Positions 44,484-54,095 of a stretch of DNA of 64,000 nt are shown piece by piece. The notes beneath the pieces were generated by a model. The model was not told where the DNA came from. It was given only the letters and a program-made list of their open reading frames with translations, and did not search any database. Source of the stretch: Clostridiales bacterium (lineage in GTDB: Bacteria; Acidobacteriota; Aminicenantia; Aminicenantales; UBA8522); contig JARYMI010000013.1 in the NCBI GenBank assembly GCA_029907205.1, positions 1 through 64,000 of the forward strand, read 5' to 3'. The position numbers and the translations under genes were made by a program. How positions within the stretch are numbered: the first letter of the stretch is position 1; every line of letters starts with the position of its first letter.

Positions 44484-46398
44484 GCCGCCATTTTCCGTAA
44501 CGACCCCGATCTATTATGTCAACGACGTTCCCCATATTGGACACGCCTACACGACGATCATCGCCGACGCCCTGGCCCGGTTCAACCGGCTCCAGGGGAA
44601 GGACGTTTTTTTTCTCACCGGGACCGATGAGCACGGGCAGAAAATAGAAAAGGCAGCCTCAGAAAAGGGACTCCAGCCCCGAGAACTGGCTGACCAGGTG
44701 GTTGGACGCATCAAAGACCTCTGGCGAGAGCTGAACATTTCCCATGATTTTTTTATACGCACGACCGAATCCTTCCACGAGCGGGGCGTCCAGAAGATTT
44801 TTCTCAAACTCAAAGAAAAAGGAGATATTTATAAGGGGGCCTACCAGGGGTGGTACTGCGTCTCGGATGAGAATTTCTTAGCTGAGGAAGTGCCCCTGGA
44901 GCCAGAAGGCGATAAGATCTGCCCGGACTGCGGCAAGCGGGCCATCCTCGTCTCGGAGGAATGTTATTTTTTCCGGATGTCCAGATACCAGAAACCTCTG
45001 CTCGATTTTTACGCTCAAAATCCTGATTTTGTCCGGCCGGCCAGCCGGATGAACGAGGTCGTGAGCTTTGTCCGGCAAGGACTCAAAGATCTGAGCATCA
45101 CCCGGACCACAGTCAAATGGGGCATCGCCGTCCCCGACGATCCAAAGCACACCATCTATGTCTGGTTTGACGCCCTGCACAACTACCTGACGGGAGCCGG
45201 CTACGACTGGGACCTGGCTACGTTTGAAAAATTCTGGCCGGCGACGGTCCACCTCATCGGCAAGGACATTCTCCGCTTCCATGCCATTTTCTGGCCTGCC
45301 TTCCTCATGGCGGCTGGCTTTCCGCTTCCCCGCACCGTCTTCGGGCATGGCTGGTGGCTCAGGGACGAGGCTAAGATGTCCAAATCCAGGGGAAATGTCC
45401 TCGACCCTCACATCATCCTAAAAACGTTCGGCCCTGACCCGCTACGCTATTTTTTGCTCCGCGAAATCCCGGTCGGGCTCGACGGGAACTTTTCGCACGA
45501 AGGCTTCCTCCATCGAGTCAACTCAGACCTGGCCAACGACCTGGGAAATCTTGTCCACCGTACCCTGACCATGATCCAGGGGTATCTGGGAGGCCTTATC
45601 GAAGAAGGAGGGGCTGAACAGGAAAATGACAGGAAAATAAGGGAAGAATTTGAGGAGCTCAAAAAGAAAGTGGCTGAACACTTCGAAAACTATGCTGTCA
45701 GCCGGGCCTTGGAAGAGATCTGGGTTTACATTAATGCTGCTAATAAATACCTGGCGGAAAATGAACCCTGGAAGATCGCTCAAGACATAAGCCAAAGAAA
45801 GCGGCTGTCCAGAATCCTTTACCAGACGGCTGCTGCCATTCGCGGCGTTGGATATCTTCTCTCGCCGGTCATGCCTGGCTCAAGTTTGAAAATCTGGCAG
45901 TCCTTGGGAGAAAAAGAGCCGCCTGAGAAAATGCCTTACGCCGAGTTCGAGTTCGAAGGCTTGAAAGCCGGGTCTAAAATCCAGAGAGCTAAGCCGCTTT
46001 TCCCGAGAGTCCTCCTCGAAGATTTTCTCAAAGAGGAGGAGCGGCCGGCGCTTGAGAAAAAGGAGACGAAAATGGAAGTCATTTCTTTCGATGAATTCAA
46101 GAGGATGGACCTGAGAGTCGGAGAAATCCTGAAGGCTGAAAAGGTTCCGGGCACGGACAAGCTGCTCAAGATTGAGGTCGATGTCGGCACGGAAAAGAGG
46201 ACGATGGTTGCCGGCGTAGCGGACACCTACTCTCCAGAAGAGCTCATCGGCAAGAAACTCGTCGTTATCGTCAACCTTAAGCCAGCCGTGATCCGGGGCA
46301 TCGAGTCTCAGGCCATGCTGCTGGCAGCAGAGATAGACGGCAAAGCCATTATTCCATTTTTCGACAGGGATGTGCCCGCCGGCGCCAAAGTCAAATAA
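44467..46398 (+). CDS. metG: Methionyl-tRNA synthetase with C-terminal tRNA-binding domain
   Basis: A 643-residue class I synthetase. HIGH appears as HIGHAYTT (near 22), KMSKS as AKMSKSRGN (near 302), with one CPDC zinc knuckle between. Residues about 540-643 form a CsaA/Trbp111-type OB fold ([11 protein letters not shown]) that binds tRNA and dimerises the enzyme. The GTG at 44467 has GAGGAGG upstream and overlaps folE, so translation is coupled. Confidence 0.96.
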   Translation: MSKTPKPPFSVTTPIYYVNDVPHIGHAYTTIIADALARFNRLQGKDVFFLTGTDEHGQKIEKAASEKGLQPRELADQVVGRIKDLWRELNISHDFFIRTTESFHERGVQKIFLKLKEKGDIYKGAYQGWYCVSDENFLAEEVPLEPEGDKICPDCGKRAILVSEECYFFRMSRYQKPLLDFYAQNPDFVRPASRMNEVVSFVRQGLKDLSITRTTVKWGIAVPDDPKHTIYVWFDALHNYLTGAGYDWDLATFEKFWPATVHLIGKDILRFHAIFWPAFLMAAGFPLPRTVFGHGWWLRDEAKMSKSRGNVLDPHIILKTFGPDPLRYFLLREIPVGLDGNFSHEGFLHRVNSDLANDLGNLVHRTLTMIQGYLGGLIEEGGAEQENDRKIREEFEELKKKVAEHFENYAVSRALEEIWVYINAANKYLAENEPWKIAQDISQRKRLSRILYQTAAAIRGVGYLLSPVMPGSSLKIWQSLGEKEPPEKMPYAEFEFEGLKAGSKIQRAKPLFPRVLLEDFLKEEERPALEKKETKMEVISFDEFKRMDLRVGEILKAEKVPGTDKLLKIEVDVGTEKRTMVAGVADTYSPEELIGKKLVVIVNLKPAVIRGIESQAMLLAAEIDGKAIIPFFDRDVPAGAKVK

Positions 46399-46419
46399 TC
46401 CAGTCAGAGCCTCATCCGG

Positions 46420-47052
46420 TTAGAGGTATTTTCTGAGCTTTTCCTCAGGAAAAGCTCCCTCCCGGATAAGGCGCGGCTTGTCCAGAGTAAGATCGACGAC
46501 TGTTGACGGTCTCCCGCCTGGAGCCTCTCCCCCGTCGACAATGAGCTCCACTCTGTTCTTGAAGAGATCAACAACTTTTTCAGGAGAGGCAATCTCCCCC
46601 TTCCCGGAAATATTGGCACTTGTGGCTGTCAGCGGAGATCCTATTTCCTCGACAAGCTCCCTCAGCCAGGCAACGGACGGCATCCGAACGCCTATGGTTC
46701 GGCCAGGGCCCACAAGTTCTTCTGGAAGATGTCGAGCGGCGTGGAGGAGAAGGGTCAAAGGACCAGGCCAGAAAGAAGACGTGATCTCATCGAAGACGGG
46801 CGGAATCGAAACGGCAATCTTGCGGGCCATTGCCGGGTCAGAGATAAGAACCGGCAGCGCCTTGACCAATGGTCTTTTTTTCAGCCTGAAAATTCTCCGG
46901 ACAGCCTTGCCGGAAAAGCAGTCGGCCCCGAGCCCATAAAACGTGTCGGTCGGATAAGCCATGACCCCCTCTCGTGAGATCGTCACGGCGATTATCTTAA
47001 GTTCTTTTGGCTCAACCTGGGCTGGGTTGAGCTTGATAATTTTAGTCTTCAT
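46420..47052 (-). CDS. tsaC: Threonylcarbamoyl-AMP synthase (Sua5/YrdC/YciO)
   Basis: A 210-residue protein making threonylcarbamoyl-AMP for t6A37 in ANN-decoding tRNAs. AYPTDTFYGLGAD (33-45), KRPLVKALPVLI, WPGPLTLLLH, GVRMPS and PLTATSANISG are all present. It lacks the extra C-terminal Sua5 domain. The start at 47052 follows AGAAGG; a longer frame adds 25 residues without support. Confidence 0.93.
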   Translation of the reverse strand: MKTKIIKLNPAQVEPKELKIIAVTISREGVMAYPTDTFYGLGADCFSGKAVRRIFRLKKRPLVKALPVLISDPAMARKIAVSIPPVFDEITSSFWPGPLTLLLHAARHLPEELVGPGRTIGVRMPSVAWLRELVEEIGSPLTATSANISGKGEIASPEKVVDLFKNRVELIVDGGEAPGGRPSTVVDLTLDKPRLIREGAFPEEKLRKYL

Positions 47053-47086
47053 GGACCTTCTTGCTCTGAGCTTCTTTTCACATGCC

Positions 47087-47115
47087 ATGCTAACGAGCGG
47101 CGGAGCGAAAGTCAA
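47087..47115 (-). promoter_or_regulatory. Predicted promoter of tsaC
   Basis: On the minus strand TTGACT (47115-47110), 17 bases, TAGCAT (47092-47087), about 35 bases before the ATG. Confidence 0.5.
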
Positions 47116-47200
47116 CCCGCGTAACACACAGGGCTTACGGAAGCATTTCCAAGTATATAATCTTCATGAAGGGCGCAGGAGGAGGCCCAGAAGCTCCCGT

Positions 47201-47395
47201 AGCGGAGGGGGGACCCAAGGTCTTATAGGAGACTATGAGTCCCCTTCCAACGGTTGCTTCGCTCTCTGCCTCCCCTTCTCGGCCTTCGGCCTGCGACCAG
47301 GAGGAGATATCCCCCTGGACCCCCTTCCAAAAGTCGGCTTCTCCGACGGGGTGAACCGACGGGACTAGTTCCCCGGGGTGCAGGGGCCAATGGCC
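47201..47395. repeat. GC-rich repeat-like element A
   Basis: A block opening GGAGGGGGGACCC and closing with GGGGTGAACC (47348-47357) and a GGGACTAG turn. Its right end, read on the minus strand (GTCGGTTCACCCC), matches the right end of element B at 49.4 kb (GTCGTGGTTCACCCCC) apart from small gaps. Boundaries are approximate. It may be a MITE-like or REP-like element. Confidence 0.3.
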
Positions 47396-47617
47396 TCCTT
47401 GCGCCGAATGGAATCACACAAACGGAAATGCCTACCGGGCCATTTCTTCCTTGATTCCCCCCCTAATTTAGGCTATAAATTGAGGCTGAGGCTTTGAGCC
47501 CAAAAATGTGACAATTGACCATTTTTTGCCACAGACAGCCTTTGAAGCCCCCCTGGACGGCTGGTTCACAGAACTTGGCATAGAATTTGCTCTATTAAAG
47601 AGCGAAGGAGAAACGAC

Positions 47618-48373
47618 ATGAAAAAAACAATGTGTTGCGCGATTTTTTTGGTTTTTCTACTTCCTGTTCTCGGCTTTTCCCATTCCATTTCTGTCCGCGC
47701 AGGCTATTTTATTCCCCGAGCGAATAGCGACCTCTGGACGACTGAATTTGAGCAAATGACATTCACAAAGACAGATTACCAGAACACGACCATGGGTTTC
47801 GTCTATGAATATTTTTTTGCGCGAGAAATCAGCTTCACCTTCGGAATAGATGCCTATAACCAGAACAAGGTTGGTTCATACCGCGATTATGTTGGCTACA
47901 GCTTTGCTGAAGGCGATTTTGCTTTCCCGGCCGATTACGAGGGAGATTTCCTTATCAGCCATATCTTTAATGTCTCCATCACTCCCATCCAGGTATCTGT
48001 GAAGCTCGCACCCTTTGGCCGCCGGTCTGGCCTGATTCCCTATATCGGGGGAGGCATTACGCTTTTCATCTGGAATGTCCGGATGCAGGGGGACGCGATT
48101 AATTTTGAAGATGACAGTTGGGTCTATGAGGACCCCTATTATGGAGAAATTCAGATATACCCCCTTATGCTTGTCGACGCCCGGGATGAGACTAAGCTGG
48201 GCGTAGGTTATCAGGCTTTCGCCGGAATCATGATTCCGTTTGCCAAGCGGGTCGCTTTTGAAGCCGAGTTCAAATACAACGTCGGCAAGGGGTCGCTCGT
48301 GAATTTTGAGGGTTTTGAAAAATTCGACTTGGGCGGCTACCAGATTTCCCTGGGCATCAACTACTGGTTCTGA
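47618..48373 (+). CDS. Outer-membrane beta-barrel protein (porin-like, small)
   Basis: A 251-residue exported protein: signal peptide 1-22, an opening strand SISVRAGYFIP, about eight amphipathic strands and a terminal SLGINYWF with C-terminal Phe. IPYIGGGITLFIW resembles small OmpW/OmpA-type barrels. Function unknown. GAAGGAGAAA precedes the ATG. Its last 17 bases overlap the convergent LEA2 gene. Confidence 0.8.
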   Translation: MKKTMCCAIFLVFLLPVLGFSHSISVRAGYFIPRANSDLWTTEFEQMTFTKTDYQNTTMGFVYEYFFAREISFTFGIDAYNQNKVGSYRDYVGYSFAEGDFAFPADYEGDFLISHIFNVSITPIQVSVKLAPFGRRSGLIPYIGGGITLFIWNVRMQGDAINFEDDSWVYEDPYYGEIQIYPLMLVDARDETKLGVGYQAFAGIMIPFAKRVAFEAEFKYNVGKGSLVNFEGFEKFDLGGYQISLGINYWF

Positions 48374-49226
48374 TTTCTCTCATCTCGACAGCCACAATTT
48401 CTTTTCTCGAAACGGAAATTTTTAGCCCGCCCCAAGCTGATTCGGCTGTCCCTTCCATGCTGAACTCACATTCGACAGATGGCTGCTGGAGGATGGCCTG
48501 GAGATCTCGGCCGACTTCAAAAAAATCAAGGACGAGAGGCATGGAAATTCTTTTCTCACCCTTGCCCTCGATCGTATCGCCGCCTCTGAGCTGATCATCG
48601 GCGACTGGTTTTCCTCCAAGCCTAAGCTTGTAGGTCATCCGGCCCAGAGTCAGGTCGAAGCTGTTCGGGTTCTTCAAGCTAAAGACAAAGCTAAATTCTG
48701 TCCCCCCCAGGCTTAGGTCCTTTATTTGGATGGGATGAAGATCGACCTCCAGGCCTCTGAAAACGGGAAATTCTCCGGCAAACGCGAACGGGACCTTTTC
48801 CTTGATCCTTTTGCCATCAGAGAACATCATCAGGCCGGTGACATAAAACCCGATCCTGGTCTCGTTTTCAATCCCTGGCACGGCCTCAAAAAGGAAAGAA
48901 TACGTAACTTTTACTGGCAGAGAAATAAGCGTATTGCCTTCGGCCGGGATAAAGATAGGCTTATCAAGAGCCGTTTTGAGGCTGAAAAAATCCCTCTCCT
49001 GAATGACAACCCGATAATCGTATTGATCAAGGTAGAGCGGAGAGGATGAAGAGTTGGCAATGCGGATGTAAAAAAATAAATTGAGCCCTTGAGTCGTCAT
49101 ATCCCGGATTTCTTTCCTGTTCAAGGAAATAGCGATGTTTTTCTTCACAGCCGCCGCCTGGCTGGAAACCAGAAAAAAGAAAGCCAGGAATATCGACGTC
49201 CCAACTCTGAGAGTTTTTGACTTCAT
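48357..49226 (-). CDS. LEA type 2 (LEA14-like) family exported protein
   Basis: A 289-residue protein with a signal peptide (1-26, ending SQAAA) and two successive domains of the late-embryogenesis-abundant type 2 kind, an immunoglobulin-like beta-sandwich. The strand phrases LNLFFYIRIANSSSSPLYL and FSFVFSLKNPNSFDLTLGRM mark the two copies. In bacteria these are linked to stress or to envelope complexes, without a firm role. The start at 49226 is supported by the promoter 25 bases upstream; the ATG at 49313 lies before that promoter. Confidence 0.82.
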   Translation of the reverse strand: MKSKTLRVGTSIFLAFFFLVSSQAAAVKKNIAISLNRKEIRDMTTQGLNLFFYIRIANSSSSPLYLDQYDYRVVIQERDFFSLKTALDKPIFIPAEGNTLISLPVKVTYSFLFEAVPGIENETRIGFYVTGLMMFSDGKRIKEKVPFAFAGEFPVFRGLEVDLHPIQIKDLSLGGTEFSFVFSLKNPNSFDLTLGRMTYKLRLGGKPVADDQLRGGDTIEGKGEKRISMPLVLDFFEVGRDLQAILQQPSVECEFSMEGTAESAWGGLKISVSRKEIVAVEMREIRTSS

Positions 49227-49250
49227 CTTCCGCTTCTCAAGAGGCTTTAT

Positions 49251-49279
49251 AGAATACACGAATAGCGATCCAAGGACAA
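49251..49279 (-). promoter_or_regulatory. Predicted promoter of the LEA2 gene
   Basis: On the minus strand TTGTCC (49279-49274), 17 bases, TATTCT (49256-49251), about 25 bases before the ATG at 49226. Confidence 0.45.
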
Positions 49280-49334
49280 GCTGAATCCACCAAAAGGAAG
49301 AATCTCCAATCATGTGATGTCCTTCTGCAACAGA

Positions 49335-49466
49335 AGAGAGGGGTGGCGTGGTTCGGGGGACCCCCGCCGACCCGAGCGTTCGAAGCCGCTCAACTTACCG
49401 CCTGATAATGAACAAATGGGTCCGCGAAGGGGCGCCGGGGGTGAACCACGACAGGACCCCCCTCTA
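49335..49466. repeat. GC-rich repeat-like element B with imperfect terminal inverted repeats
   Basis: The left end AGAGAGGGG (49335-49343) pairs with CCCCCCTCT (49457-49465), and CGTGGTTC (49347-49354) is a perfect inverted copy of GAACCACG (49443-49450). The element is about 130 bases and codes for nothing evident. Together with element A it flanks the barrel-LEA2 gene pair. The form suggests a MITE or a REP-type hairpin. Confidence 0.4.
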
Positions 49467-49550
49467 TCACAAAAACGGAGATGCTTCCCCACCAAAATGC
49501 TGAGAAAAAATACGAGGATGTGATAAAATAGGCCAACAGGTTGAAAGCCA

Positions 49551-50993
49551 ATGAAACTCAAAGCTTCATTCCGGGACAGCGATCTGTTCATTCGCCTCTT
49601 CGACGGGGACGTCTACGCGGTCGGCGGCTGCGTGCGCGACTTGGTCATGGGAACGCCTTCGGAAGATGTGGATATTCTAATCGTCCATCATTCCTTGGAG
49701 GACATCATCCAGAAATTAAGCCCCCACGGCAAAGTTGACCTCGTCGGGAAAAGCTTTGGCATCATCAAGTTCACGATCAACGGAAAAACATACGACATCG
49801 CCCTGCCGCGAAAGGACGCTCCCAGCCAGGCCCGCGTTCGCGGGCACAAGGACTTCCTTATCTCTGCCGACCCCAGCCTTCCCATCGAGAAAGACCTGGA
49901 AAGGCGCGATTTCCGCTGCAACAGCATGGCCCTCCGCCTCCTGGACGGCAGGCTGATCGACCCTTTTGATGGAGTCAACGACATCAGGGCCAGGATTATC
50001 CGACTGACCAACCCGAATGCCTTCCCCGATGACCCTCTCCGGGTGCTCAGGGTGGCCCGCTTCTCTTCTGTTCTGGAATTTTTTGTCGAGCCGACAATTT
50101 ACGAAGCGTCAAGAGAAATTGACCTCCGCAGCTTGAGCGTTGAGAGGATTAACGAGGAGCTTTTTAAGATTCTCCTCCTTTCTCCCCGGCCTTCAACTGG
50201 TCTGGAAGAGCTTTTCCAGCTGGGCGCTCTCCGCCAGCTCTTCCCGGAACTTTACCGGCTGACCCTGTCCGTCCAGGACGCCATCTTCCACCCGGAAAAA
50301 GACGCCTGCGGTCACCACACAGTCTGGCATCACACCGTGCTGACGGTTGACCAAGCCAACGTCATAGCCAACCTGACAGGCCTGGGACAAGAAAGAAAGC
50401 TCTGCCTTTTGCTGGCAGCTCTCTACCACGACGTCGGCAAGCCCGTGACAGCCCAATGGGAATTCAAGAAAGGCCGGATGGTCATCACCAATAACGGCCA
50501 TGATCTTGCAAGCGAGCGAATCGCTAGAAAGGCCCTGGCGCGCATGCGGATTTTTTCATGGAATGGATACAACCTCAGGAAAATGATCCCGCTCCTCATC
50601 CGAACCCATCACCGCCTCTCCGAGCTGTGGCAGAACCGAGCCGCGGTCACCAAGAAGGCTTTCAACCGGCTGGCTGCGGAGACGGGAGGAGAAATCGAGC
50701 TCCTCGTTTATCTGGATGCGGCTGATCGAGCAGGCCGGAAAGAAAGTCTGGTCAAATCCCTCGACCGGCAGAGCCGCTGGCTGCTCCGAAGATTTGAAGA
50801 GCTGAACGTCAGCCGGGAGACTATCAAACCTCTGGTCATGGGCCGAGACTTGATAAAAATGGGTGTGGAACCCGGGCCAAGAATGGGGAAAATCCTCAAG
50901 CGTCTGTATGAACTCCAGCTCGACAACGTCTTTGAGACCAAAGCTCAGGGACTTAAAGCCGCTGAGAAACTCGTCAAAAGGAAGAAGAGATGA
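49551..50993 (+). CDS. cca: CCA tRNA nucleotidyltransferase/poly(A) polymerase family with HD domain
   Basis: A 480-residue class II nucleotidyltransferase. GGCVRDLVMG (about 25-34) and the metal-binding DVDILIV (about 39-45) form the head; RRDFRCNSMALRL and DDPLRVLRVARFSSVL are the neck motifs. An HD phosphohydrolase domain follows (ALYHDVGKP near 290). It adds or repairs the tRNA CCA end; a purely A-adding form cannot be excluded. The stop overlaps galE (ATGA). Confidence 0.92.
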   Translation: MKLKASFRDSDLFIRLFDGDVYAVGGCVRDLVMGTPSEDVDILIVHHSLEDIIQKLSPHGKVDLVGKSFGIIKFTINGKTYDIALPRKDAPSQARVRGHKDFLISADPSLPIEKDLERRDFRCNSMALRLLDGRLIDPFDGVNDIRARIIRLTNPNAFPDDPLRVLRVARFSSVLEFFVEPTIYEASREIDLRSLSVERINEELFKILLLSPRPSTGLEELFQLGALRQLFPELYRLTLSVQDAIFHPEKDACGHHTVWHHTVLTVDQANVIANLTGLGQERKLCLLLAALYHDVGKPVTAQWEFKKGRMVITNNGHDLASERIARKALARMRIFSWNGYNLRKMIPLLIRTHHRLSELWQNRAAVTKKAFNRLAAETGGEIELLVYLDAADRAGRKESLVKSLDRQSRWLLRRFEELNVSRETIKPLVMGRDLIKMGVEPGPRMGKILKRLYELQLDNVFETKAQGLKAAEKLVKRKKR

Positions 50994-52003
50994 AGATCCT
51001 GGTCTGCGGCGGGGCAGGGTACATCGGGTCTCATACCGTCAAAGAGCTCCTTAAAGAGGGTTTTTCGGCCGTCGTCCTGGACAACTTCTCCACCGGAAAA
51101 AAGGAGCTTCTCGTTGGCGGCGGCCTGATCCAAGCAGACCTGCTGGACAGGGCAGCCCTGAAAGCTGCCTTCCAGAGCCAGGGTATCGATGCGGTGTTCC
51201 ACTTTGCCTCCCTCATCCAAGTCGGAGAGTCCTATGCCAACCCTCACAAGTACTACGGCCATAACCTCGTCTCCAGCCTCAACCTGCTCGAAGCCATGCT
51301 TCAGGCCGGAGTAAAGAAGATCATCTTCTCCTCAAGCGCGGCCGTCTACGGCCTGCCCGAGAAGATTCCCATTCCCGAGTCTCATCCCCTGAACCCATTC
51401 AACCCTTACGGACAATCCAAGTTCTTCGTCGAGACAATTCTCCGGGACTACGACAAGGCATACGGATTGAAATTTATATCGCTCCGCTATTTCAATGCCG
51501 CCGGAGCCGACCCTGAAGGACGGCTGGGGGAAATGCATGACCCTGAAACTCATCTGATTCCCAGCATCCTTCTTTTTCTGCTCGGCAAAAAGGACTCGTT
51601 TGAGCTTTACGGGACAGATTTTTCCACGCCGGACGGCACGGCAGTCAGAGACTATATCCATGTTACAGATTTGGCTTCAGCCCACGTCCTCGCGCTCAAA
51701 AGGCTCCTCACCGCCCAAGAAAGCGATGTTTTTAACTTGGGAACGACCAGGGGCTACTCGGTTATGGAAGTGATCCGGGCTGCAGAAAAGGTAACAGGAC
51801 GGAAGGTAGTTTATATACCTAAGCCCCGGCGCCATGGAGATGTTCCCATCCTGTTGGCCTCGAAGGAAAAGGCCGAGCGGGTTCTCGGCTGGCAGCTCAG
51901 ACACTCCGGCCTAGAGACAATCATCGAAACCGCCTGGGAGTGGCACAAGAAACAGTCGGGTGAGGTTGACGGCTGCGGCTCAAAATGGTATAAAAACGCT
52001 TGA
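50990..52003 (+). CDS. galE: UDP-glucose 4-epimerase
   Basis: A 337-residue short-chain dehydrogenase-fold enzyme interconverting UDP-glucose and UDP-galactose. The NAD motif GGAGYIGSH (8-16), the SSSAAVYG segment and the YGQSKFFVE active-site Y-x-x-x-K are intact, as is VRDYIHVTDLA. It supplies galactose units for surface polysaccharides. It is coupled to cca by an ATGA overlap. Confidence 0.94.
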   Translation: MKILVCGGAGYIGSHTVKELLKEGFSAVVLDNFSTGKKELLVGGGLIQADLLDRAALKAAFQSQGIDAVFHFASLIQVGESYANPHKYYGHNLVSSLNLLEAMLQAGVKKIIFSSSAAVYGLPEKIPIPESHPLNPFNPYGQSKFFVETILRDYDKAYGLKFISLRYFNAAGADPEGRLGEMHDPETHLIPSILLFLLGKKDSFELYGTDFSTPDGTAVRDYIHVTDLASAHVLALKRLLTAQESDVFNLGTTRGYSVMEVIRAAEKVTGRKVVYIPKPRRHGDVPILLASKEKAERVLGWQLRHSGLETIIETAWEWHKKQSGEVDGCGSKWYKNA

Positions 52004-52008
52004 GAGAG

Positions 52009-53664
52009 ATGAAGAATCGAGCAGGAAAGCATTGTTATCTGATCCTGGCGTTGGTCATTCTCATTTGGTCATGCTCTTCTAAAACGCCGCCCAGGTCAGC
52101 TCCCGCAGTATCCCCTTCAACACCAGAACAAGCAAAAACCGAGACCGCGGTCCCCGGGGAGGAAAAAACTCAGCCCGAAAAAGAACCACCTGCTGCGGCA
52201 GAAAATAAGGATGTCAAAGAGCAGACGGCCGAGGACAGCCTGAATCAAGAAAAGCCCGCTTATTCCGAGAAAGAGGAAAGTGCTGCCCTACTAGAAGAGG
52301 CTCTCAGCACCTATCAGGATGCCTTGGCTATCTGGGAAAGAGGCGATCAAGACTCGGCTCTTCAGGCTTTGGATGAAGCTTACAGCCTCATCCTCAAAGC
52401 CCAGATCCCCGCCGATTCCCCTCTCTACCAGGGAAAAAACGACCTTAGGCTGCTCATCGCCCAGAAGATTCAACAGATTTACGCGAGCCGTTTGGTCGTT
52501 ATCGGAGACAATCATAAAACCATCCCCCTGGCAGAAAATAAGGATGTCAACGAAGAAATTCAGAGCTTCCAGACCAAAGAAAAGAAGCTGTTCGAAGAAG
52601 CCTACATGAGATCAGGTTACTACCGGGAGATGATTCTGGAAGAGTTGAGAAAAGAGGGTCTTCCGGATGAACTCTGCTGGCTTCCGCTCATCGAGAGCTG
52701 GTTCAAGGTCAAAGCTCTGTCCAGAGCGAGAGCACTCGGCCTGTGGCAGTTCATCTCCTCAACCGGATACCGTTTCGGCCTCAAGCGCGACAAGTGGATT
52801 GACGAGCGGATGGACCCCCTTAAGTCCACTCGCGCGGCCGTGAAATACCTGGCCGAGCTGCACGCCTTTTTCGGGGACTGGACAACAGCCCTGGCCGCGT
52901 ACAACTGCGGCGAAATCCGGGTCCAGAATGTCATCAGAACCCAGCGCATCGACTACTTGGATAACTTTTGGGATCTCTACAGACAACTCCCTCGCGAGAC
53001 GGCCCGCTTTGTGCCCCGGTTCATCGCTGCCGTCCTCATCATCAAGAACCCGGAAAAATACGGCTTCGAGCTCCCCCAGCCCTACCCACGCCTTCAATTC
53101 GAGACCATCACCGTCAGCAATCCCTTTAAGCTTTCGGCGTTGGCGGCCACCCTCGGTGTGGATGCTTCTGAGATGACCTTTCTCAACCCGGAGCTGCGCT
53201 TTGAATCGACGCCGGGATATGAATACGAGCTGCGCGTCCCCGCCGGCCTCGCAAACAAAGCCCTCCTCGCCCTAAACGCCATCCCACACTGGACTCCTCC
53301 AGAAGCCCAGTTCATCTGGCACCACGTCCGCAGGGGAGAAACCCTCTCCACGATCGCTCAGAAATACAGGACGACGGTTTCATCCATCGCCCGCGCCAAC
53401 GGACTCCGCAGCGTGAACATCATCAGGCCGGGCCAGGTGTTGAAGATACCTGGCCGCGGCGTCTCGGCCTCACCGCAACCGGCCTCAAATCCTTCCCTCG
53501 TGCCTGGTGAGAAAGTGGCGTACACAATCCAGCAGGGAGATACGCTCTTCAGCATTGCCAGGAAATTCGCCATGAAGCTCGAAGACTTTCTTGCCCTTAA
53601 CGGCCTGACGAGCGAAGCGACAATCTATCCCGGACAGAAAGTTCTGGTCATCCCCAGGAATTAG
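52009..53664 (+). CDS. mltD: Membrane-bound lytic murein transglycosylase D-like lipoprotein with two LysM domains
   Basis: A 551-residue lipoprotein. The signal ends in a lipobox LIWSC. An acidic, low-complexity linker (about 30-95) precedes a helical region and the SLT domain, with the catalytic glutamate in LPLIESWFKV and GLWQFISSTGYRFGL and AAYNCGE conserved. Two LysM repeats (about 435-480 and 505-550; RRGETLSTIAQKYRT and QQGDTLFSIARKFAM) bind peptidoglycan. It cleaves glycan strands in the periplasm. The ATG at 52009 is used; a TTG overlapping the galE stop is also in frame. Confidence 0.93.
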   Translation: MKNRAGKHCYLILALVILIWSCSSKTPPRSAPAVSPSTPEQAKTETAVPGEEKTQPEKEPPAAAENKDVKEQTAEDSLNQEKPAYSEKEESAALLEEALSTYQDALAIWERGDQDSALQALDEAYSLILKAQIPADSPLYQGKNDLRLLIAQKIQQIYASRLVVIGDNHKTIPLAENKDVNEEIQSFQTKEKKLFEEAYMRSGYYREMILEELRKEGLPDELCWLPLIESWFKVKALSRARALGLWQFISSTGYRFGLKRDKWIDERMDPLKSTRAAVKYLAELHAFFGDWTTALAAYNCGEIRVQNVIRTQRIDYLDNFWDLYRQLPRETARFVPRFIAAVLIIKNPEKYGFELPQPYPRLQFETITVSNPFKLSALAATLGVDASEMTFLNPELRFESTPGYEYELRVPAGLANKALLALNAIPHWTPPEAQFIWHHVRRGETLSTIAQKYRTTVSSIARANGLRSVNIIRPGQVLKIPGRGVSASPQPASNPSLVPGEKVAYTIQQGDTLFSIARKFAMKLEDFLALNGLTSEATIYPGQKVLVIPRN

Positions 53665-53681
53665 GCGTCGTTTCTTGACGG

Positions 53682-54095
53682 CTATTTAGGCTTTTTGGCC
53701 TGTTTTTCTTTTTTCTTCTTTTTCTCTTTCTTCTTGAACTCAGAACCAACAAGCTCCAGCATCGCCAGGCGAGCTCCGTCGCCTGACCGGAGGCCGAGCT
53801 TGACAATCCTGGAATAGCCTCCTGGCCTTTCAGCGAATCGGGGCCCAAGCTCGTCAAAAAGCTTGGTCACCGCAGACTCTTTACGAATAAAAGCAAGGGC
53901 CTGGCGGCGCGCATGAAGTGTCCCCCTCTTTGCCAATGTGATCATCTTCTCAGCTAACGGCCGGGCCTCTTTGGCTTTAGCCAGAGTCGTTCGCACTCTT
54001 TCTTTTTCTAAAAAGGAAGTGACGAGGTTGCGCAGCAGGGCCATCCGGTGAGCCGTCGGACGCCTCAACCTTCTGCCTTTGACCTTATGCCTCAT
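53682..54095 (-). CDS. rplQ: 50S ribosomal protein L17
   Basis: A 137-residue L17, opening with [17 protein letters not shown]. The core is normal; the last 20 residues form a Lys-rich tail of the type seen in some longer L17 proteins. It is the last gene of the alpha operon and its start overlaps the rpoA stop. Confidence 0.95.
   Translation of the reverse strand: MRHKVKGRRLRRPTAHRMALLRNLVTSFLEKERVRTTLAKAKEARPLAEKMITLAKRGTLHARRQALAFIRKESAVTKLFDELGPRFAERPGGYSRIVKLGLRSGDGARLAMLELVGSEFKKKEKKKKKEKQAKKPK

Larger units (their letters stand above)
47053..47617. other. Long intergenic region with a GC-rich structured element
   Basis: These 565 bases hold the tsaC promoter (47087-47115, minus), a TATAAT on the plus strand (47156-47161) with no good -35 box, the GC-rich repeat-like block at 47201-47395, and an AT hairpin (AATTTA/TAAATT, about 47463-47479). 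Open frames in the GC-rich part look like low-complexity noise. It did not match tmRNA, RNase P, SRP or 6S features that I could test by eye. Confidence 0.5.
49227..49550. other. Divergent intergenic region between the LEA2 and cca genes
   Basis: The 324 bases hold the LEA2 promoter (49251-49279, minus), repeat-like element B (49335-49466), and a possible -10 box TAAAAT near 49519 for cca without a convincing -35 box. Confidence 0.5.

Noticed and set aside
47223-47454. Two overlapping small frames in the long intergenic region
   Set aside because: Both are Pro/Gly/Arg-rich products of the GC-rich repeat-like block, with no start signals.
47053-47617. A structural RNA such as tmRNA, RNase P, SRP or 6S RNA
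   Set aside because: Diagnostic sequences (for example the GAGGAAAGTC core of RNase P or the tRNA-like end of tmRNA) were not found on either strand by eye.
53680-53712. A rho-independent terminator for mltD inside the end of rplQ (AGGC/GCCT before a T run)
   Set aside because: The stem is only four base pairs and the T run is explained by the lysine codons of L17 on the other strand.
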